A DNA stretch of 64,000 bases from Streptomyces sp. JB150 (GCF_011193355.1 NZ_CP049780.1:1161582-1225581); one strand, 5' to 3'. Positions 26,311 through 38,044 are shown, numbered from the stretch's first letter. Notes: generated by a model from the sequence alone, not told the origin. Made by a program: numbers and translations.

Positions 26311-26721
26311 GAGCACCAGCACCGACTTGGTGCGCTCGACGAACGGCTCGCCCGCGATGCGCTCCAGGACCCGCTCGAAGTGCCGCATGTCGGAGGCGAA
26401 GACCTGGGCGACCGCGTCCGCGTCCCCGGTGACGGTGGACGCGGCCACAACCTCCTGGTAGCGCTCCAGGCCCCGCTGGATGGTCTCCGGCGAGGTGTTG
26501 CGGCGGCAGTAGATCTCGACGAACCCCTCGGTCTCCCAGCCGAGCGCCGAGGGATCGACGCGGACGGTGAATCCGGTGATGGCCCCGGTGGCGCGCAGTC
26601 GGTCCACCCGGCGTTTCACGGCCGGGGCGGACAGACCGACCAGCTGGCCGATGTCCGCGTAGGAGCGACGGGCGTCCTCGGCGAGGGCGTGCACGATGCG
26701 TTCGTCGAGATCGTTCAGCAC
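26269..26721 (-). CDS. Lrp/AsnC family transcriptional regulator
   Basis: A 150-residue regulator. The N-terminal winged HTH is at about residues 4-50 (ILALAED-type start, SYADIGQLVGLSAPAVKRRVDRL). A C-terminal RAM/ACT-like effector domain covers about 65-140. It starts (GTG, 26721) 10 bp after the stop of the amino-acid permease gene and is therefore probably cotranscribed with it. It lacks a strong ribosome site of its own, consistent with coupling. Likely ligand: an amino acid, with the permease promoter as target. Confidence 0.9.
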   Translation of the reverse strand: MLNDLDERIVHALAEDARRSYADIGQLVGLSAPAVKRRVDRLRATGAITGFTVRVDPSALGWETEGFVEIYCRRNTSPETIQRGLERYQEVVAASTVTGDADAVAQVFASDMRHFERVLERIAGEPFVERTKSVLVLSPLLRRFSSGSPT

Positions 26722-26731
26722 TGGGGGTCGT

Positions 26732-28216
26732 TCACTTCGCTTCTGGTGTTGCCTCTGGGGTGGCCGCCGTCACGGCGAGCCGGGACCGGCGATAGCCGTA
26801 GAGGAAGTAGAACACGAGACCGGCGGCCATCCAGAACCCGAACACCACCCAGGTGACGGTATCGAGGCTGAACATGTTGTACGCGCAGAAGGCGAAGCCC
26901 AGCACGGGCAGCACCGGGCCGAACGGCACCTTGAAGGTGCGCTCCAGCTCGGGCCGCTTGTAGCGCAGCACGATCACCGCGATGTTGACCAGGGCGAAGG
27001 CGAACAGCGTGCCGATGCTGGTGGCGTCGACGAGCTTGCCGAGCGGGATCAGCGCGGCGAGGACACCGCAGAACAGGGAGACGATCACGGTGTTCAGGCG
27101 CGGGGCGCCGGTCTTGGCGTCGACCTTGCCGAGCGCCTTGGGGACCAGTCCGTCGCGGGACATCGCGAAGAGGATGCGGGTCTGGCCGTAGAGCACGGTG
27201 AGGACCACGCTGGCGATGGAGATGACCGCGCCCAGGGCGAGCAGGGTGCCCCAGAAGGTCTGTCCGCTGACGTCGTTCATGATCGCGGCGAGGGAGGCCT
27301 CGGAGCCCTCGAACTCGGTCCAGTGCCAGGCGCCGACGGCGACGGCCGCGACCAGCACGTACAGCGCGGTGACGATGATCAGCGACAGCATGATCGCGCG
27401 CGGCAGGTCCTTCTTCGGGTCCTTGGCCTCCTCGCCGGCGGTGGAGGCGGCGTCGAAGCCGATGTAGGAGAAGAACAGCGTGGCGCCGGCCGCGCTGACG
27501 CCCGCCATGCCGAGCGGCATGAAGTCGGCGTAGTTGCCGGACTTGAAGCCCATGAAGCCGACCGCGCAGAACAGCACCAGCGCCGCGATCTTCACCGCGA
27601 CCATGATGGTGTTGGCGCGGGCGGACTCGCGCACCCCGCCGAGCAGGAAGACCATCGCCAGCAGGACGACGATCAGCGCGGGCAGGTTGATGATCCCGCC
27701 CTCGCCGGGCGCCGAGGACAGGGCGCTCGGGATGGTGACGCCGATGGTGCCGTCGAGGAGTTCGTTGAGGTACTCGCCCCAGCCGACGGCGACGGCGGCC
27801 ACGGACACGCCGTACTCCAGCACCAGACACCAGCCGCAGACCCAGGCGACCAGCTCGCCCATCGTTGCGTACGCATACGAGTAGGAGGAGCCGGCGACCG
27901 GGATGCTGCCGGCCAGTTCGGCGTACGACAGGGCGGAGAAGAGGGCCGTCAGGCCGGCGATGACGAACGCCAGGGTGACCGCGGGACCGGCCTCCGGGAC
28001 GGCGTCGCCGAGAACGACGAAGATGCCGGTGCCGAGGGTGGCACCGATGCTGATCATGGTGAGCTGCCACAGGCCCAGGGAGCGCCTGAGCGAGCCGCCC
28101 TCGCCCTGGCCGCCCTCCGCGACCAGGCGTTCCACGGGCTTGCGGCGCATCAGGCGCGCGGCGACGCCCGGGGCTTGCTGGGTGCGGTTCTGCGGGGGTG
28201 CGCCTTGGTCGAGCAC
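26732..28216 (-). CDS. APC-family (cationic) amino-acid permease
   Basis: A 494-residue transporter with about 12-14 membrane segments. The APC core motif GATLGTGIFVVLGDAVPEAGPAV lies near residue 50, then AELAGSIPVAGSSYSYAYATMGE. The C-terminal extra helices are typical of the cationic amino-acid transporter branch (YfnA/CAT-like). The GTG at 28216 has AAGGAG 8 bases upstream; a longer frame starting at 28372 runs through the promoter and is rejected. It is followed after 10 bp by an Lrp-type regulator. Substrate: probably Arg/Lys or a branched amino acid, by inference only. Confidence 0.9.
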   Translation of the reverse strand: MLDQGAPPQNRTQQAPGVAARLMRRKPVERLVAEGGQGEGGSLRRSLGLWQLTMISIGATLGTGIFVVLGDAVPEAGPAVTLAFVIAGLTALFSALSYAELAGSIPVAGSSYSYAYATMGELVAWVCGWCLVLEYGVSVAAVAVGWGEYLNELLDGTIGVTIPSALSSAPGEGGIINLPALIVVLLAMVFLLGGVRESARANTIMVAVKIAALVLFCAVGFMGFKSGNYADFMPLGMAGVSAAGATLFFSYIGFDAASTAGEEAKDPKKDLPRAIMLSLIIVTALYVLVAAVAVGAWHWTEFEGSEASLAAIMNDVSGQTFWGTLLALGAVISIASVVLTVLYGQTRILFAMSRDGLVPKALGKVDAKTGAPRLNTVIVSLFCGVLAALIPLGKLVDATSIGTLFAFALVNIAVIVLRYKRPELERTFKVPFGPVLPVLGFAFCAYNMFSLDTVTWVVFGFWMAAGLVFYFLYGYRRSRLAVTAATPEATPEAK

Positions 28217-28325
28217 GCGCTGGCTCCTTCTCGCTGCCGTTGGGGACAGACGGGGACCGACGGCAGCCCGGCGGAGAGCCGGGAACCACCGAGCGGGGTC
28301 CCCGCCACGCCACGTACAGCGCGAC

Positions 28326-28354
28326 ACTCTATGGGCGGGGCATTGCGGCTGTAA
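28326..28354 (-). promoter_or_regulatory. Candidate promoter of the permease-lrp operon
   Basis: On the minus strand, TTACAG (complement of 28349-28354) is followed after 17 bp by TAGAGT (complement of 28326-28331). This is a plausible housekeeping promoter about 110 bp before the GTG. It abuts the TTGCG array, as expected if the Lrp protein acts there. Confidence 0.5.
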
Positions 28355-28441
28355 TGCAGCAACCTTGCGCATACCCGCAAGATCATTGCGTTGATACGGG
28401 CCGGGCGTGGGTTCGTTGCGCGAGGGCTTTCGAGTGTTGCG
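28343..28441. promoter_or_regulatory. Phased TTGCG array, probable Lrp/AsnC binding region
   Basis: TTGCG occurs on the plus strand at 28343, 28365, 28386, 28416 and 28437. Spacings are 22, 21, 30 and 21 bp, nearly whole helical turns. The inverted copy CGCAA at 28376-28380 makes two inverted repeats: TTGCG-N6-CGCAA (28365-28380) and CGCAA-N5-TTGCG (28376-28390). Lrp/AsnC octamers wrap DNA across such phased half-sites. Confidence 0.6.
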
Positions 28442-28543
28442 TTCCGGTCCTGATCGTCCGGATATGCCGAGCGGCCGGCGCGGGCCGTCGAGGGCCGCCG
28501 GACCTCCGTCCGCTGGAACTCCGGGCAGGAGAAGGGCATGCGA

Positions 28544-28569
28544 AAGGCCCCCGGTTCTCCGGGGGCCTT
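28544..28569 (-). terminator. guaB1 terminator
   Basis: An 11-bp perfect stem (28544-28554 with 28559-28569) with a 4-base loop lies 17 bp past the guaB1 stop and is followed on the minus strand by TTTC. It is a classical intrinsic terminator. Confidence 0.85.
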
Positions 28570-28585
28570 CCGTGGGGACCGCGGG

Positions 28586-30368
<1,783 letters not shown>

Positions 30369-31388
30369 TCAGTGGCCGTCCGGGTCCGCCCGGTTCAGCG
30401 CGGGCTTGGGCGCCGGGCCGGCCGTCATCAGGTAGTCCGCGGCCGAGGTGTCGGTGACCAGGCTGGTGACCAGCCCGGAGCGCAGCACCGCGTCGATCGC
30501 GGGCCCCTTGCGCTGCCCGCCCGCGATGGCCACGACCTCCGGGATGCGGCGCAGCTGGTCGGCCTTGACGGTGATGCACCGCTCGCCGAGGTCGCGGCCG
30601 ATCCGGCGGCCCTCCGCGTCGAAGAGGTGTGCGGACATCTCGGCGGCGACGCCGAGCGAGGCGTAGTGCGCCCGCTCCTCGTCGCTGAGCATGTCGTGCA
30701 CCGTCGAGATGCCCGGCTCCCAGGAGCCGATGGAGACACAGGCGACCGTGACCTTGTCGAAGTACTCGAAGGCCCGGGCGATCCCGGTCTGGTTGCGCAG
30801 CGCCGCCGCGGTGGCCGCGTCCGGCAGCAGCATCGGCGCGTAGATGGGGTGGGCGTCGCCACCCGAGACCTGGGCGGCCCGCCGTACGGCCTCCACCGAG
30901 CCGCGTTCGGCGGTCCCCGCGTCGTACACCCCGGTCAGCTGCACCACGGTGCACGGCGGGAGCCGGTCGAGGGCCGCGGCCATGTGGATGGTGGACCGGC
31001 CCCAGGCCAGGCCCAGCACATCGCCCTCGTTGACCAGCTCGCCGAGCAGGTCCGCGGCCACCTCCCCGAGGTTCTCGGGGTCCGGGGTCTCCTGCGACTC
31101 GGGCGGCGACTCGACCACCACGGCGTGCCTGAGGCCGTAGCGGGCGCGCAGCGCGTCGGAGCGCTCGGCGTCCAGCTCGGCCGGGACCCGGATCTCGATG
31201 CGTACGAGGTCCCGTTCGAGGGCGGTCTCCAGGACCCGGGCCACCTTGAAGCGGCTGACGCCGAACTCCTCGGCGATCTGGATCTTGGACTTGCCCTCGA
31301 GGTAGAAGCGGCGGGCCATGGCCGCCGCCTGCACCAGCTCAGCGGGTCCCATCCGCATGGCTGACCGGCCCGCCGACATACCCGACAC
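30369..31388 (-). CDS. SorC/DeoR-like sugar-binding transcriptional regulator
   Basis: A 339-residue regulator. An N-terminal HTH (about residues 17-60, YLEGKSKIQIAEEFGVSRFKVARVLETAL) is followed by a C-terminal sugar-phosphate-binding domain of the SorC/CggR type (about 65-330), with GRSTIHMAAALDRLPP and SWEPGISTVHDMLSDEERA. The GTG at 31388 is preferred because GAGGAG ends 6 bases upstream. A GTG eight codons earlier has no such site. It follows rpe on the same strand after about 100 bp, which suggests a pentose-phosphate or sugar-phosphate effector. It may control rpe or central carbon genes. Confidence 0.88.
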   Translation of the reverse strand: MSGMSAGRSAMRMGPAELVQAAAMARRFYLEGKSKIQIAEEFGVSRFKVARVLETALERDLVRIEIRVPAELDAERSDALRARYGLRHAVVVESPPESQETPDPENLGEVAADLLGELVNEGDVLGLAWGRSTIHMAAALDRLPPCTVVQLTGVYDAGTAERGSVEAVRRAAQVSGGDAHPIYAPMLLPDAATAAALRNQTGIARAFEYFDKVTVACVSIGSWEPGISTVHDMLSDEERAHYASLGVAAEMSAHLFDAEGRRIGRDLGERCITVKADQLRRIPEVVAIAGGQRKGPAIDAVLRSGLVTSLVTDTSAADYLMTAGPAPKPALNRADPDGH

Positions 31389-31490
31389 GGCGATCTCCTC
31401 ACTGCTGTTCACACTCTGGATTCGCCGTTCATCCTTGCAGATCCGGCGCGCTTGATCAGCCCTGATGGGCGCCGTTCACGTTCCTGACGC

Positions 31491-32177
31491 TCAGTGGTCG
31501 CACGCCCACGACGCCTTGGCGGTGGCCGCCTCGGCCTGGGTGCGCAGTGCACGTACCGCCTCGGCCGGGTCGGATGCCCCGTAGACCGCCGATCCGGCCA
31601 CGAAGACATCGGCGCCGGCCTCGGCGCACCGCTCGATGGTGGAAGCCGAGACTCCGCCGTCCACCTGGAGCCACAGCTGCAGGCCGTGCTTGGCGATCAG
31701 CTCCCGGGTGCGCCGGATCTTCGGCAGCATGATGTCGAGGAACGCCTGACCGCCGAAGCCCGGCTCCACCGTCATGATGAGCAGCATGTCCAGCTCGGGC
31801 AGCAGGTCCTCGTACGGCTCGACGGGCGTCGCGGGCTTCAGCGCCATCGAGGCGCGGGCACCCTTGGCCCGGATCTCCCGCGCGAGACGCACCGGAGCGG
31901 CGGCGGCCTCGACGTGGAAGGTGACCGAGGAGGCACCCGCCTCCACGTACTGCGGCGCCCAGCGGTCGGGGGCCTCGATCATCAGGTGGCAGTCCAGCGG
32001 CGTGTCCGTCGCACGGGCCAGGGACTCCACGACCGGCACGCCGAGCGTCAGGTTCGGGACGAAATGGTTGTCCATGACGTCGACATGGAGCCAGTCGGCT
32101 CCCTCGACCGCCTTCGCCTCGTCGGCGAGACGGGCGAAGTCGGCGGACAGGATGCTGGGGTTGATCTGCACGGCCAT
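31491..32177 (-). CDS. rpe: Ribulose-phosphate 3-epimerase
   Basis: A 228-residue TIM-barrel enzyme that interconverts ribulose 5-phosphate and xylulose 5-phosphate. Signatures: [29 protein letters not shown] with metal-binding His and Asp, [19 protein letters not shown] and QVDGGVS. Length is standard. It lies between rsmB and the sugar-binding regulator. A terminator-like hairpin upstream suggests it has its own promoter near 32180-32240. Ribulose 5-phosphate is also a riboflavin precursor, but the two loci are far apart. Confidence 0.96.
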   Translation of the reverse strand: MAVQINPSILSADFARLADEAKAVEGADWLHVDVMDNHFVPNLTLGVPVVESLARATDTPLDCHLMIEAPDRWAPQYVEAGASSVTFHVEAAAAPVRLAREIRAKGARASMALKPATPVEPYEDLLPELDMLLIMTVEPGFGGQAFLDIMLPKIRRTRELIAKHGLQLWLQVDGGVSASTIERCAEAGADVFVAGSAVYGASDPAEAVRALRTQAEAATAKASWACDH

Positions 32178-32245
32178 GACCCAAGACTGCCATGACCTCC
32201 GGGGGTTGGTGGCATCGGTCCCCGTTCGATTTCGGCTGCGGGCCG

Positions 32246-32268
32246 GCGGGGGCCGGTCGCGCCCCCGC
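32246..32268 (-). terminator. rsmB terminator
   Basis: An 8-bp perfect stem (GCGGGGGC at 32246-32253 with GCCCCCGC at 32261-32268) and 7-base loop lie about 50 bp past the rsmB stop. No T-run. Confidence 0.5.
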
Positions 32269-32315
32269 GACGGGGCCGTACGATGCCACGCCCCGCCCTC
32301 TCCGAGCGCCGTCCC

Positions 32316-33743
32316 TCAGGCGGTGCGGCGGATCAGGGCCAGGTACATCGCGTCCGTGCCGTGCAGGTGGGGCCAGAGCTGGACGTCGGGGCCCTCGCCG
32401 AGGTCGGGGACGCCGGGGAGGAGCGGGCGGGCGTCGATCATCTCCGCGTCCGGGAACTGCTTGACCAGGTCGGCCACCACGGCCCGGGTCTCGGGCAGCA
32501 GCGGGGAGCAGGTGGCGTAGCCGACGACGCCGCCGACGCGCACGGACTCCAGGGCGGTGCGCAGCAGGGCGCGCTGGAGCGGCGCGAAGCCGTCCAGGTC
32601 CTCCGGGCGGCGCCGCCAGCGGGCCTCGGGGCGGCGGCGCAGCGCGCCGAGCCCGGTGCAGGGCACGTCCATCAGGACCCGGTCGAAGCTGCCGGGCCGC
32701 CACGGCGGGCGGGTGCCGTCGGCAGCGATGACCTGGTAGGGGCCGGGGTTGCCGTGCAGGGCCTTGGCGACCAGCCCCGCCCGGTGGGTCTGCTTCTCGG
32801 AGGCGAGCAGCGTGGCGCCCCGCTCCGCGGCGAGCGCGGCGAGCAGCGCCGCCTTGCCGCCGGGTCCGGCGCAGCCGTCCAGCCACCTCTCGTCCGGCCC
32901 TTCCAGCGGGGCGTTGGCGAGCGCGAGCGCGACGAGCTGGCTGCCCTCGTCCTGCACCCCGGCCCGTCCCTCGCGCACGGCCTGGATCGCGCCGGGCTCA
33001 CCGCCCTCGGTGAGCCGGACGGCGTACGGCGACCAGCGGCCCGGCACCGCGGCGTCCTCGGCCAGCAGCTCCTCGGCCGTGGCCCGGCCGGGGCGGGCGA
33101 CCAGCGTCACCTCGGGGCGCTCGTTGTCCGCCGCCAGCAGCCGCTCGATGCCGTCCCGGCCGCCGCCGAGCGAGTCCCACAGCGCGGAGACGACCCAGCG
33201 CGGGTGGGAGTGGACGACGGAGAGGTGGTCCTCGGGGTCCTCGTCGTAGGGCGGCGCGATCCGCTCGAGCCAGCCGTCGAGGTCGTGCTGGGCGACCTTG
33301 CGCAGCACGGCGTTGACGAACTTGGCGCGCCCGTCGCCGAGCACCACGCGGGCCAGTTCCACGGTGGCGGAGACGGCGGCGTGCGGGGGGATGCGGGTGC
33401 CGAGCAGCTGGTGCGCGCCGAGGCTCAGCACGTCCAGCACCGGCGGGTCGACCTCGCGCAGCGGCCGGTCGACGCAGGCCGCGATGACCGCGTCGTAGGT
33501 GCCCTGCCGGCGCAGGGTCCCGTAGACCAGCTCGGTGGCCAGCGCGGCGTCCCGCCCGTCGAACTTCTCGGGCCCCTCCTTCTCGCGCGCCTTGCGCAGC
33601 AGCGGCGGCAGCACGAGGTTGGCGTAGGCGTCCCGCTCGTCCACGGCGCGCAGCGCCTCGAAGGCGAGGACGCGGACGGGGTCCTTCTGGGGCCGACGGT
33701 AGGGCTTGCCGGGCTTGCGGGGCCGCCGGGGGGTGTCGCTCAC
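32316..33743 (-). CDS. rsmB: 16S rRNA (cytosine-967-C5) methyltransferase
   Basis: A 475-residue RsmB/Sun/Fmu protein. An N-terminal NusB-like RNA-binding domain (about residues 25-160) is followed by a SAM-dependent methyltransferase domain. The latter shows DGCAGPGGKAALLAAL, MDVPCTGLGALRRRPEARW with the first catalytic cysteine, and YATCSPLLPET with the second. It modifies 16S rRNA before ribosome assembly. GTG start with GGAG upstream. It follows fmt by 161 bp on the same strand, a common bacterial pairing. Confidence 0.95.
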   Translation of the reverse strand: MSDTPRRPRKPGKPYRRPQKDPVRVLAFEALRAVDERDAYANLVLPPLLRKAREKEGPEKFDGRDAALATELVYGTLRRQGTYDAVIAACVDRPLREVDPPVLDVLSLGAHQLLGTRIPPHAAVSATVELARVVLGDGRAKFVNAVLRKVAQHDLDGWLERIAPPYDEDPEDHLSVVHSHPRWVVSALWDSLGGGRDGIERLLAADNERPEVTLVARPGRATAEELLAEDAAVPGRWSPYAVRLTEGGEPGAIQAVREGRAGVQDEGSQLVALALANAPLEGPDERWLDGCAGPGGKAALLAALAAERGATLLASEKQTHRAGLVAKALHGNPGPYQVIAADGTRPPWRPGSFDRVLMDVPCTGLGALRRRPEARWRRRPEDLDGFAPLQRALLRTALESVRVGGVVGYATCSPLLPETRAVVADLVKQFPDAEMIDARPLLPGVPDLGEGPDVQLWPHLHGTDAMYLALIRRTA

Positions 33744-33904
33744 GAAAAGGTGCTCCGGTGTTCTGTATACGGTGTGCGACCAGCCTACGACGCGCGCGAA
33801 CCGGCCGCGCCGGCCCTCTCCCCGGTCTCCCCGGTCACCCCTGTCCCCTCCGACACCACGGTCACCCGGTCACCCGCGGCGGCGGCCCGCGGCTCGCCCC
33901 CGCG

Positions 33905-34837
33905 TCAGGAGCCGACGGACTCGTCGTCGCCGATCCGCACCCCGCGCGCCCAGTCCGCCGCCCGCATCGGCTTCTTGCCCTGGGCCTGCACCCACAGCAG
34001 CTCGACGGCGTGCGAACCGGTGCCGGCGTACACGTTGTTCTTGCCGACGGACAGCTTGCCGGGCGCCAGGTCGGTCCGCCCGGGCACCAGGGCGACCTGG
34101 ATGAGCTTCAGCCGCTCCCCGCGGAAGGTGGTCCACGCGCCGGGCGCCGGGGTGCAGCCGCGCACCACGCGGTCGACCCGCAGCGCGGGCGCCGCCCAGT
34201 CGACGCGCGCGTCCTCGACGGTGATCTTCGGTGCGAGGCTGACGCCCTCGGCGGGCTGCGGTACGGCCTTGAGGGAGCCGTCCTCGATGCCGTCCATGGT
34301 GGCGGCCAGCAGCCCCGCCCCGGCGAAGGCGAGCCGGGTCAGCAGGTCGCCGCTGGTGTCGGTGGGGCGGATCTCCTCGGTGACGGTGCCGTAGACCGGG
34401 CCGGAGTCCAGTCCCTCCTCGATGAGGAAGGTGGAGGCGCCGGTGATCTCGTCGCCCGCCATGATGGAGTGCTGCACGGGCGCCGCGCCGCGCCAGGCGG
34501 GCAGCAGCGAGAAGTGCAGGTTGACCCAGCCGTGCCGGGGGACGTCGAGGGCGACCCGCGGCAGCAGCGCGCCGTACGCGACGACCGGGCAGCAGTCCGG
34601 GGCGATCGCGCGCAGCCGGTCCAGGAACTCCGGGTCCCGCGGTTTGGCGGGCTTCAGCACCTCGATGCCGGCCTCCTCCGCCCGCTCGGCCACGGGCGAG
34701 GCGACCAGCCTGCGGCCCCGCCCGGCCGGCGCGTCGGGCCGGGTGACGACGGCGGCCACCTCGTGCCGCCCGGAGGCGAGCAGAGCGTCCAGGGCGGGAA
34801 CGGCGACCTCGGGGGTACCGGCGAAGACGAGCTTCAT
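33905..34837 (-). CDS. fmt: Methionyl-tRNA formyltransferase
   Basis: A 310-residue enzyme that formylates initiator Met-tRNA using 10-formyl-THF. Motifs: [20 protein letters not shown] at the start, then [22 protein letters not shown], the formyltransferase active-site region, followed by [19 protein letters not shown]-terminal RNA-binding domain covers about residues 205-310. The ATG at 34837 was chosen because homology starts there. It is the first gene before rsmB and lies divergent from the small HTH gene at 35100. Confidence 0.96.
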   Translation of the reverse strand: MKLVFAGTPEVAVPALDALLASGRHEVAAVVTRPDAPAGRGRRLVASPVAERAEEAGIEVLKPAKPRDPEFLDRLRAIAPDCCPVVAYGALLPRVALDVPRHGWVNLHFSLLPAWRGAAPVQHSIMAGDEITGASTFLIEEGLDSGPVYGTVTEEIRPTDTSGDLLTRLAFAGAGLLAATMDGIEDGSLKAVPQPAEGVSLAPKITVEDARVDWAAPALRVDRVVRGCTPAPGAWTTFRGERLKLIQVALVPGRTDLAPGKLSVGKNNVYAGTGSHAVELLWVQAQGKKPMRAADWARGVRIGDDESVGS

Positions 34838-35018
34838 GGGTGGGCACGGGCCTCTCGGACGGGGGCGGATGCGGGCGGCGCACCAGTCTAGTGACCATGG
34901 ACGCCGGGCCGTCGACGGCGGAAAGCCGCAGGCGGGGCGCATCGCGCGCGTCCCCCTCGGGGGGCGTACGCATATGCCCATACGCCCCCCGTGCGTGACC
35001 AGCGGCGCGAATCGGCGT

Positions 35019-35642
<624 letters not shown>

Positions 35643-35657
35643 CGCCTCCCCCGCACC

Positions 35658-35688
35658 TGCCCTCCCGGCACGGGGCCGGGAGGGCAGT
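35658..35688 (+). terminator. Terminator of the small HTH gene
   Basis: A perfect 13-bp stem (35658-35670 with 35676-35688) and 5-base loop begin 16 bp after the stop codon. The following bases are TCTCGT. Confidence 0.8.
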
Positions 35689-35690
35689 CT

Positions 35691-35812
35691 CGTGTGTCCG
35701 GGGTGACCGGAGTGTCCGGGTGGTCCGTGCGCCTGGTGCGTCCGGTGTGTCCGGGGTGGCCGTGTGTCCGCGGTGTCGGGGGTGTCCGGGGCGACCGGAG
35801 TGCCTGGGAGTG
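35691..35812. repeat. GTGTCCGG-rich imperfect repeats
   Basis: The gap between the small HTH gene and the priA stop contains six or more imperfect copies of GTGTCCGGGGTG-like units in about 120 bp. Two near-identical longer blocks, GACCGGAGTG, lie about 90 bp apart. Irregular spacing; no open frame of note. Confidence 0.6.
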
Positions 35813-35878
35813 GCCCGATGGCGCGGGCGTGCGGGTAGGCGGCGCGGCGATGGCGCACTCGCCCACCCGCCCCGCCGC

Positions 35879-38044
35879 TCACCCGATGTCCGGCGGATCG
35901 ATCCGCACCCGGACCGGCGCCCCGCTCCCCCGGGCCATCCGGGCCGCCTGGGTGGCCTTCAGGGCGCTCGCCAGCGCGGCACCGCGCCCCGGCGGCACCC
36001 GGATCAGCGCGCGCTCCCAGTGCTCGCCGGGCGGCGGTGCACCGGGCCGCCGGGGCCGGCCGGGCGCGGCGGCGGGCAGCGGCACCGGCCCCAGCACCTC
36101 CGCCTCAGGGGGCAGCTCGACCATCGTCAGGAACTCCGCGACCGCCTCCGCCGTCCCGGAGACCGCCGCCATCCGCGACACCGGCGGGAACCCCAGCTCG
36201 GCGCGCTCGGCGAGTTCCCGTACCGCGTGGCCGACCGGGTCCCAGCGCACCAGGGCCTGCACGGGCCGCAGGGTCGGCTCGGCGACGATCACCACCGTGC
36301 CGCCGGCCCGCTGCGGCCGCACCAGCGCGCCGGCCGCGATCCAGCGCCGCAGCGCGTCCTCGCCCGCGCGCAGATCCGGCCGCCCCAGCATGGCCCAGCC
36401 GTCGAGCAGCAGCGCGGCGGCGTAACCGCCCTCCGCGACCGGTTCGGCGCCCGGTGTGCTGACCACCAGGGCGGGCGTCCCGGGCACCGTGTCCAGCACG
36501 TGCTCGCGGCCCGAGGTGCGCACCGGAACCGCCGGGAACGCCCGCCCCAGCTCCTCCGCGGTGCGCCGCGCCCCCACGATCTGCGCGCGCAGCCGGAACG
36601 ACCCGCACTCCGGGCAGTGCCAGGACTCCTCGCCCCGTCCGCACCACCCGCACCGCAGAGCCCCGGCGCCCTGGACGTCCTGGGCCTCCAGCGCCTCCAG
36701 CGGTCCGGCGCAGTGCCGGCAGCGCGCGGGCTCGCGGCAGCGGGCGCACGCCATCCGTGGGACGTACCCCCGACGCGGCACCTGCACCAGGACCGGTCCG
36801 TGCCGCAGCCCTTCCCGGACGGCCTGCCAGGCCAGCGTGGGCAGCCGGGCCGCCCGCGCGGCCTCGTCGCGCGCCAGGTCCTGGTCGCCTACCGTCCGCA
36901 CGAGCGGCGCGGCGGCCCGTACCTGCTCGCGCCCGGCTACCAGGGGCCGGGCCCAGCCGCTCTCCACCAGCTGCGCCGCCTCGACGGTGCAGCTCCAGCC
37001 TCCCAGCAGGAAGGCGCACCGGTCCTGGGCGGCGCGCAGCAGCAGCACCTCCCGCGCGTGCGGCTGGGGCGCGTGCTGCTCGCTGTGGCTGTCGTCGCCG
37101 TCGTCCCAGAGGGCCACCAGTCCGAGATCGCGCACGGGCGCGAACATGGCGGCGCGCGTCCCGACGACGGCCCGCACGGCACCTCTGCGTACGGCCAGCC
37201 ACTCCCGGTACCGCTTCTCCGGCCCGGCGTCGGCGGTGAGCAGCGCGTGCCGCCCCTCCCCCAGCAGGCCGGTCAGCGCCGCGTCGACGCGCGCGGCGGC
37301 CCGCCCGTCCGGTACGACGACCAGCGCGCCGCGGCCCGAGGCGAGCGTCGCGGCGACGGCCCGCGCCAGCTCCTCGCTCCAGTGCGGGCCGGGCAGCGCG
37401 TTCCACACGGCCCGTGGCGCGCCGCCGGAGGCCAGTGCCGCGAGGAACGCCGCGCCGCGCTCGTACCGCTCCCAGGAGCCCGGCTCCGGCGCCGGCGGCG
37501 GGGGCAGCGGCGCGGGTGAGGGCCGCTGCTCGGCGCGTGCGTTGCGCGGCGGCACGGCCAGTTGCAGCACATCGGCGAGGCTGCCCGCGTACCGGTCGGC
37601 GACGGCCCGGGCCAGCCCGAGCAGCTCCTCGCTCAGCACGGGTTCCGGCGACACGACCTGGGCGAGCGCGGCGAGCGGTCCGGAGTAGTCGGACTCGGCG
37701 CGCCGCTCGATCAGGAAGCCGTCGATCAGGCCCCCGCCCTCGCGGCGGCCTTCGCGCACCCGGTGCCGCCCGGCCCCGAACCGCACCCGCACCCGCACGC
37801 CGGGCTGCGCGTCGGCGTCCAGCTCATCGGGCACGGCGTAGTCGAAGTACCGGTCGAGGTGCAGCACGCCCTTGTCCACGAGCACCCGGGCCACGGGCAG
37901 CTCCCTGGCCAGCGCGGCGCCCCGCCAGGTCCGCGGCTTGGCCCGCGGCTCCCGCGCCTTGCGCACGCTCTCCCGGATGAGCGCGAGCTGCTCCGGCGGC
38001 GCACCCTCCGCGCCCTCGCCGCCCCGCCCGTTCTCGCTGCTCAC
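35879..38044 (-). CDS. priA: Replication restart protein PriA, helicase-degenerate
   Basis: A 721-residue PriA. The N-terminal 3' DNA-binding domain (about residues 45-150, VLVDKGVLHLDRYFDYAVPDEL) is recognisable. The zinc-binding insertion carries all eight cysteines (CARC, CRHC, CGWC, CPEC). The Walker A loop (GxTGSGKT in E. coli) is absent, and the DEEH box is replaced by WDDGDD, so ATP-driven unwinding is unlikely. This loss is known for actinobacterial PriA. The GTG at 38044 fits the start of homology; the 93-codon upstream extension is Pro/Arg-rich noise. It probably keeps a structural role in loading the replicative helicase. Confidence 0.9.
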   Translation of the reverse strand: MSSENGRGGEGAEGAPPEQLALIRESVRKAREPRAKPRTWRGAALARELPVARVLVDKGVLHLDRYFDYAVPDELDADAQPGVRVRVRFGAGRHRVREGRREGGGLIDGFLIERRAESDYSGPLAALAQVVSPEPVLSEELLGLARAVADRYAGSLADVLQLAVPPRNARAEQRPSPAPLPPPPAPEPGSWERYERGAAFLAALASGGAPRAVWNALPGPHWSEELARAVAATLASGRGALVVVPDGRAAARVDAALTGLLGEGRHALLTADAGPEKRYREWLAVRRGAVRAVVGTRAAMFAPVRDLGLVALWDDGDDSHSEQHAPQPHAREVLLLRAAQDRCAFLLGGWSCTVEAAQLVESGWARPLVAGREQVRAAAPLVRTVGDQDLARDEAARAARLPTLAWQAVREGLRHGPVLVQVPRRGYVPRMACARCREPARCRHCAGPLEALEAQDVQGAGALRCGWCGRGEESWHCPECGSFRLRAQIVGARRTAEELGRAFPAVPVRTSGREHVLDTVPGTPALVVSTPGAEPVAEGGYAAALLLDGWAMLGRPDLRAGEDALRRWIAAGALVRPQRAGGTVVIVAEPTLRPVQALVRWDPVGHAVRELAERAELGFPPVSRMAAVSGTAEAVAEFLTMVELPPEAEVLGPVPLPAAAPGRPRRPGAPPPGEHWERALIRVPPGRGAALASALKATQAARMARGSGAPVRVRIDPPDIG

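Larger units (their letters stand above)
28217..28585. other. Regulatory intergenic region upstream of the permease gene
   Basis: This 369-bp stretch holds the permease promoter, a phased array of TTGCG motifs (28343-28441) and the guaB1 terminator (28544-28569). There is no gene. Confidence 0.7.
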
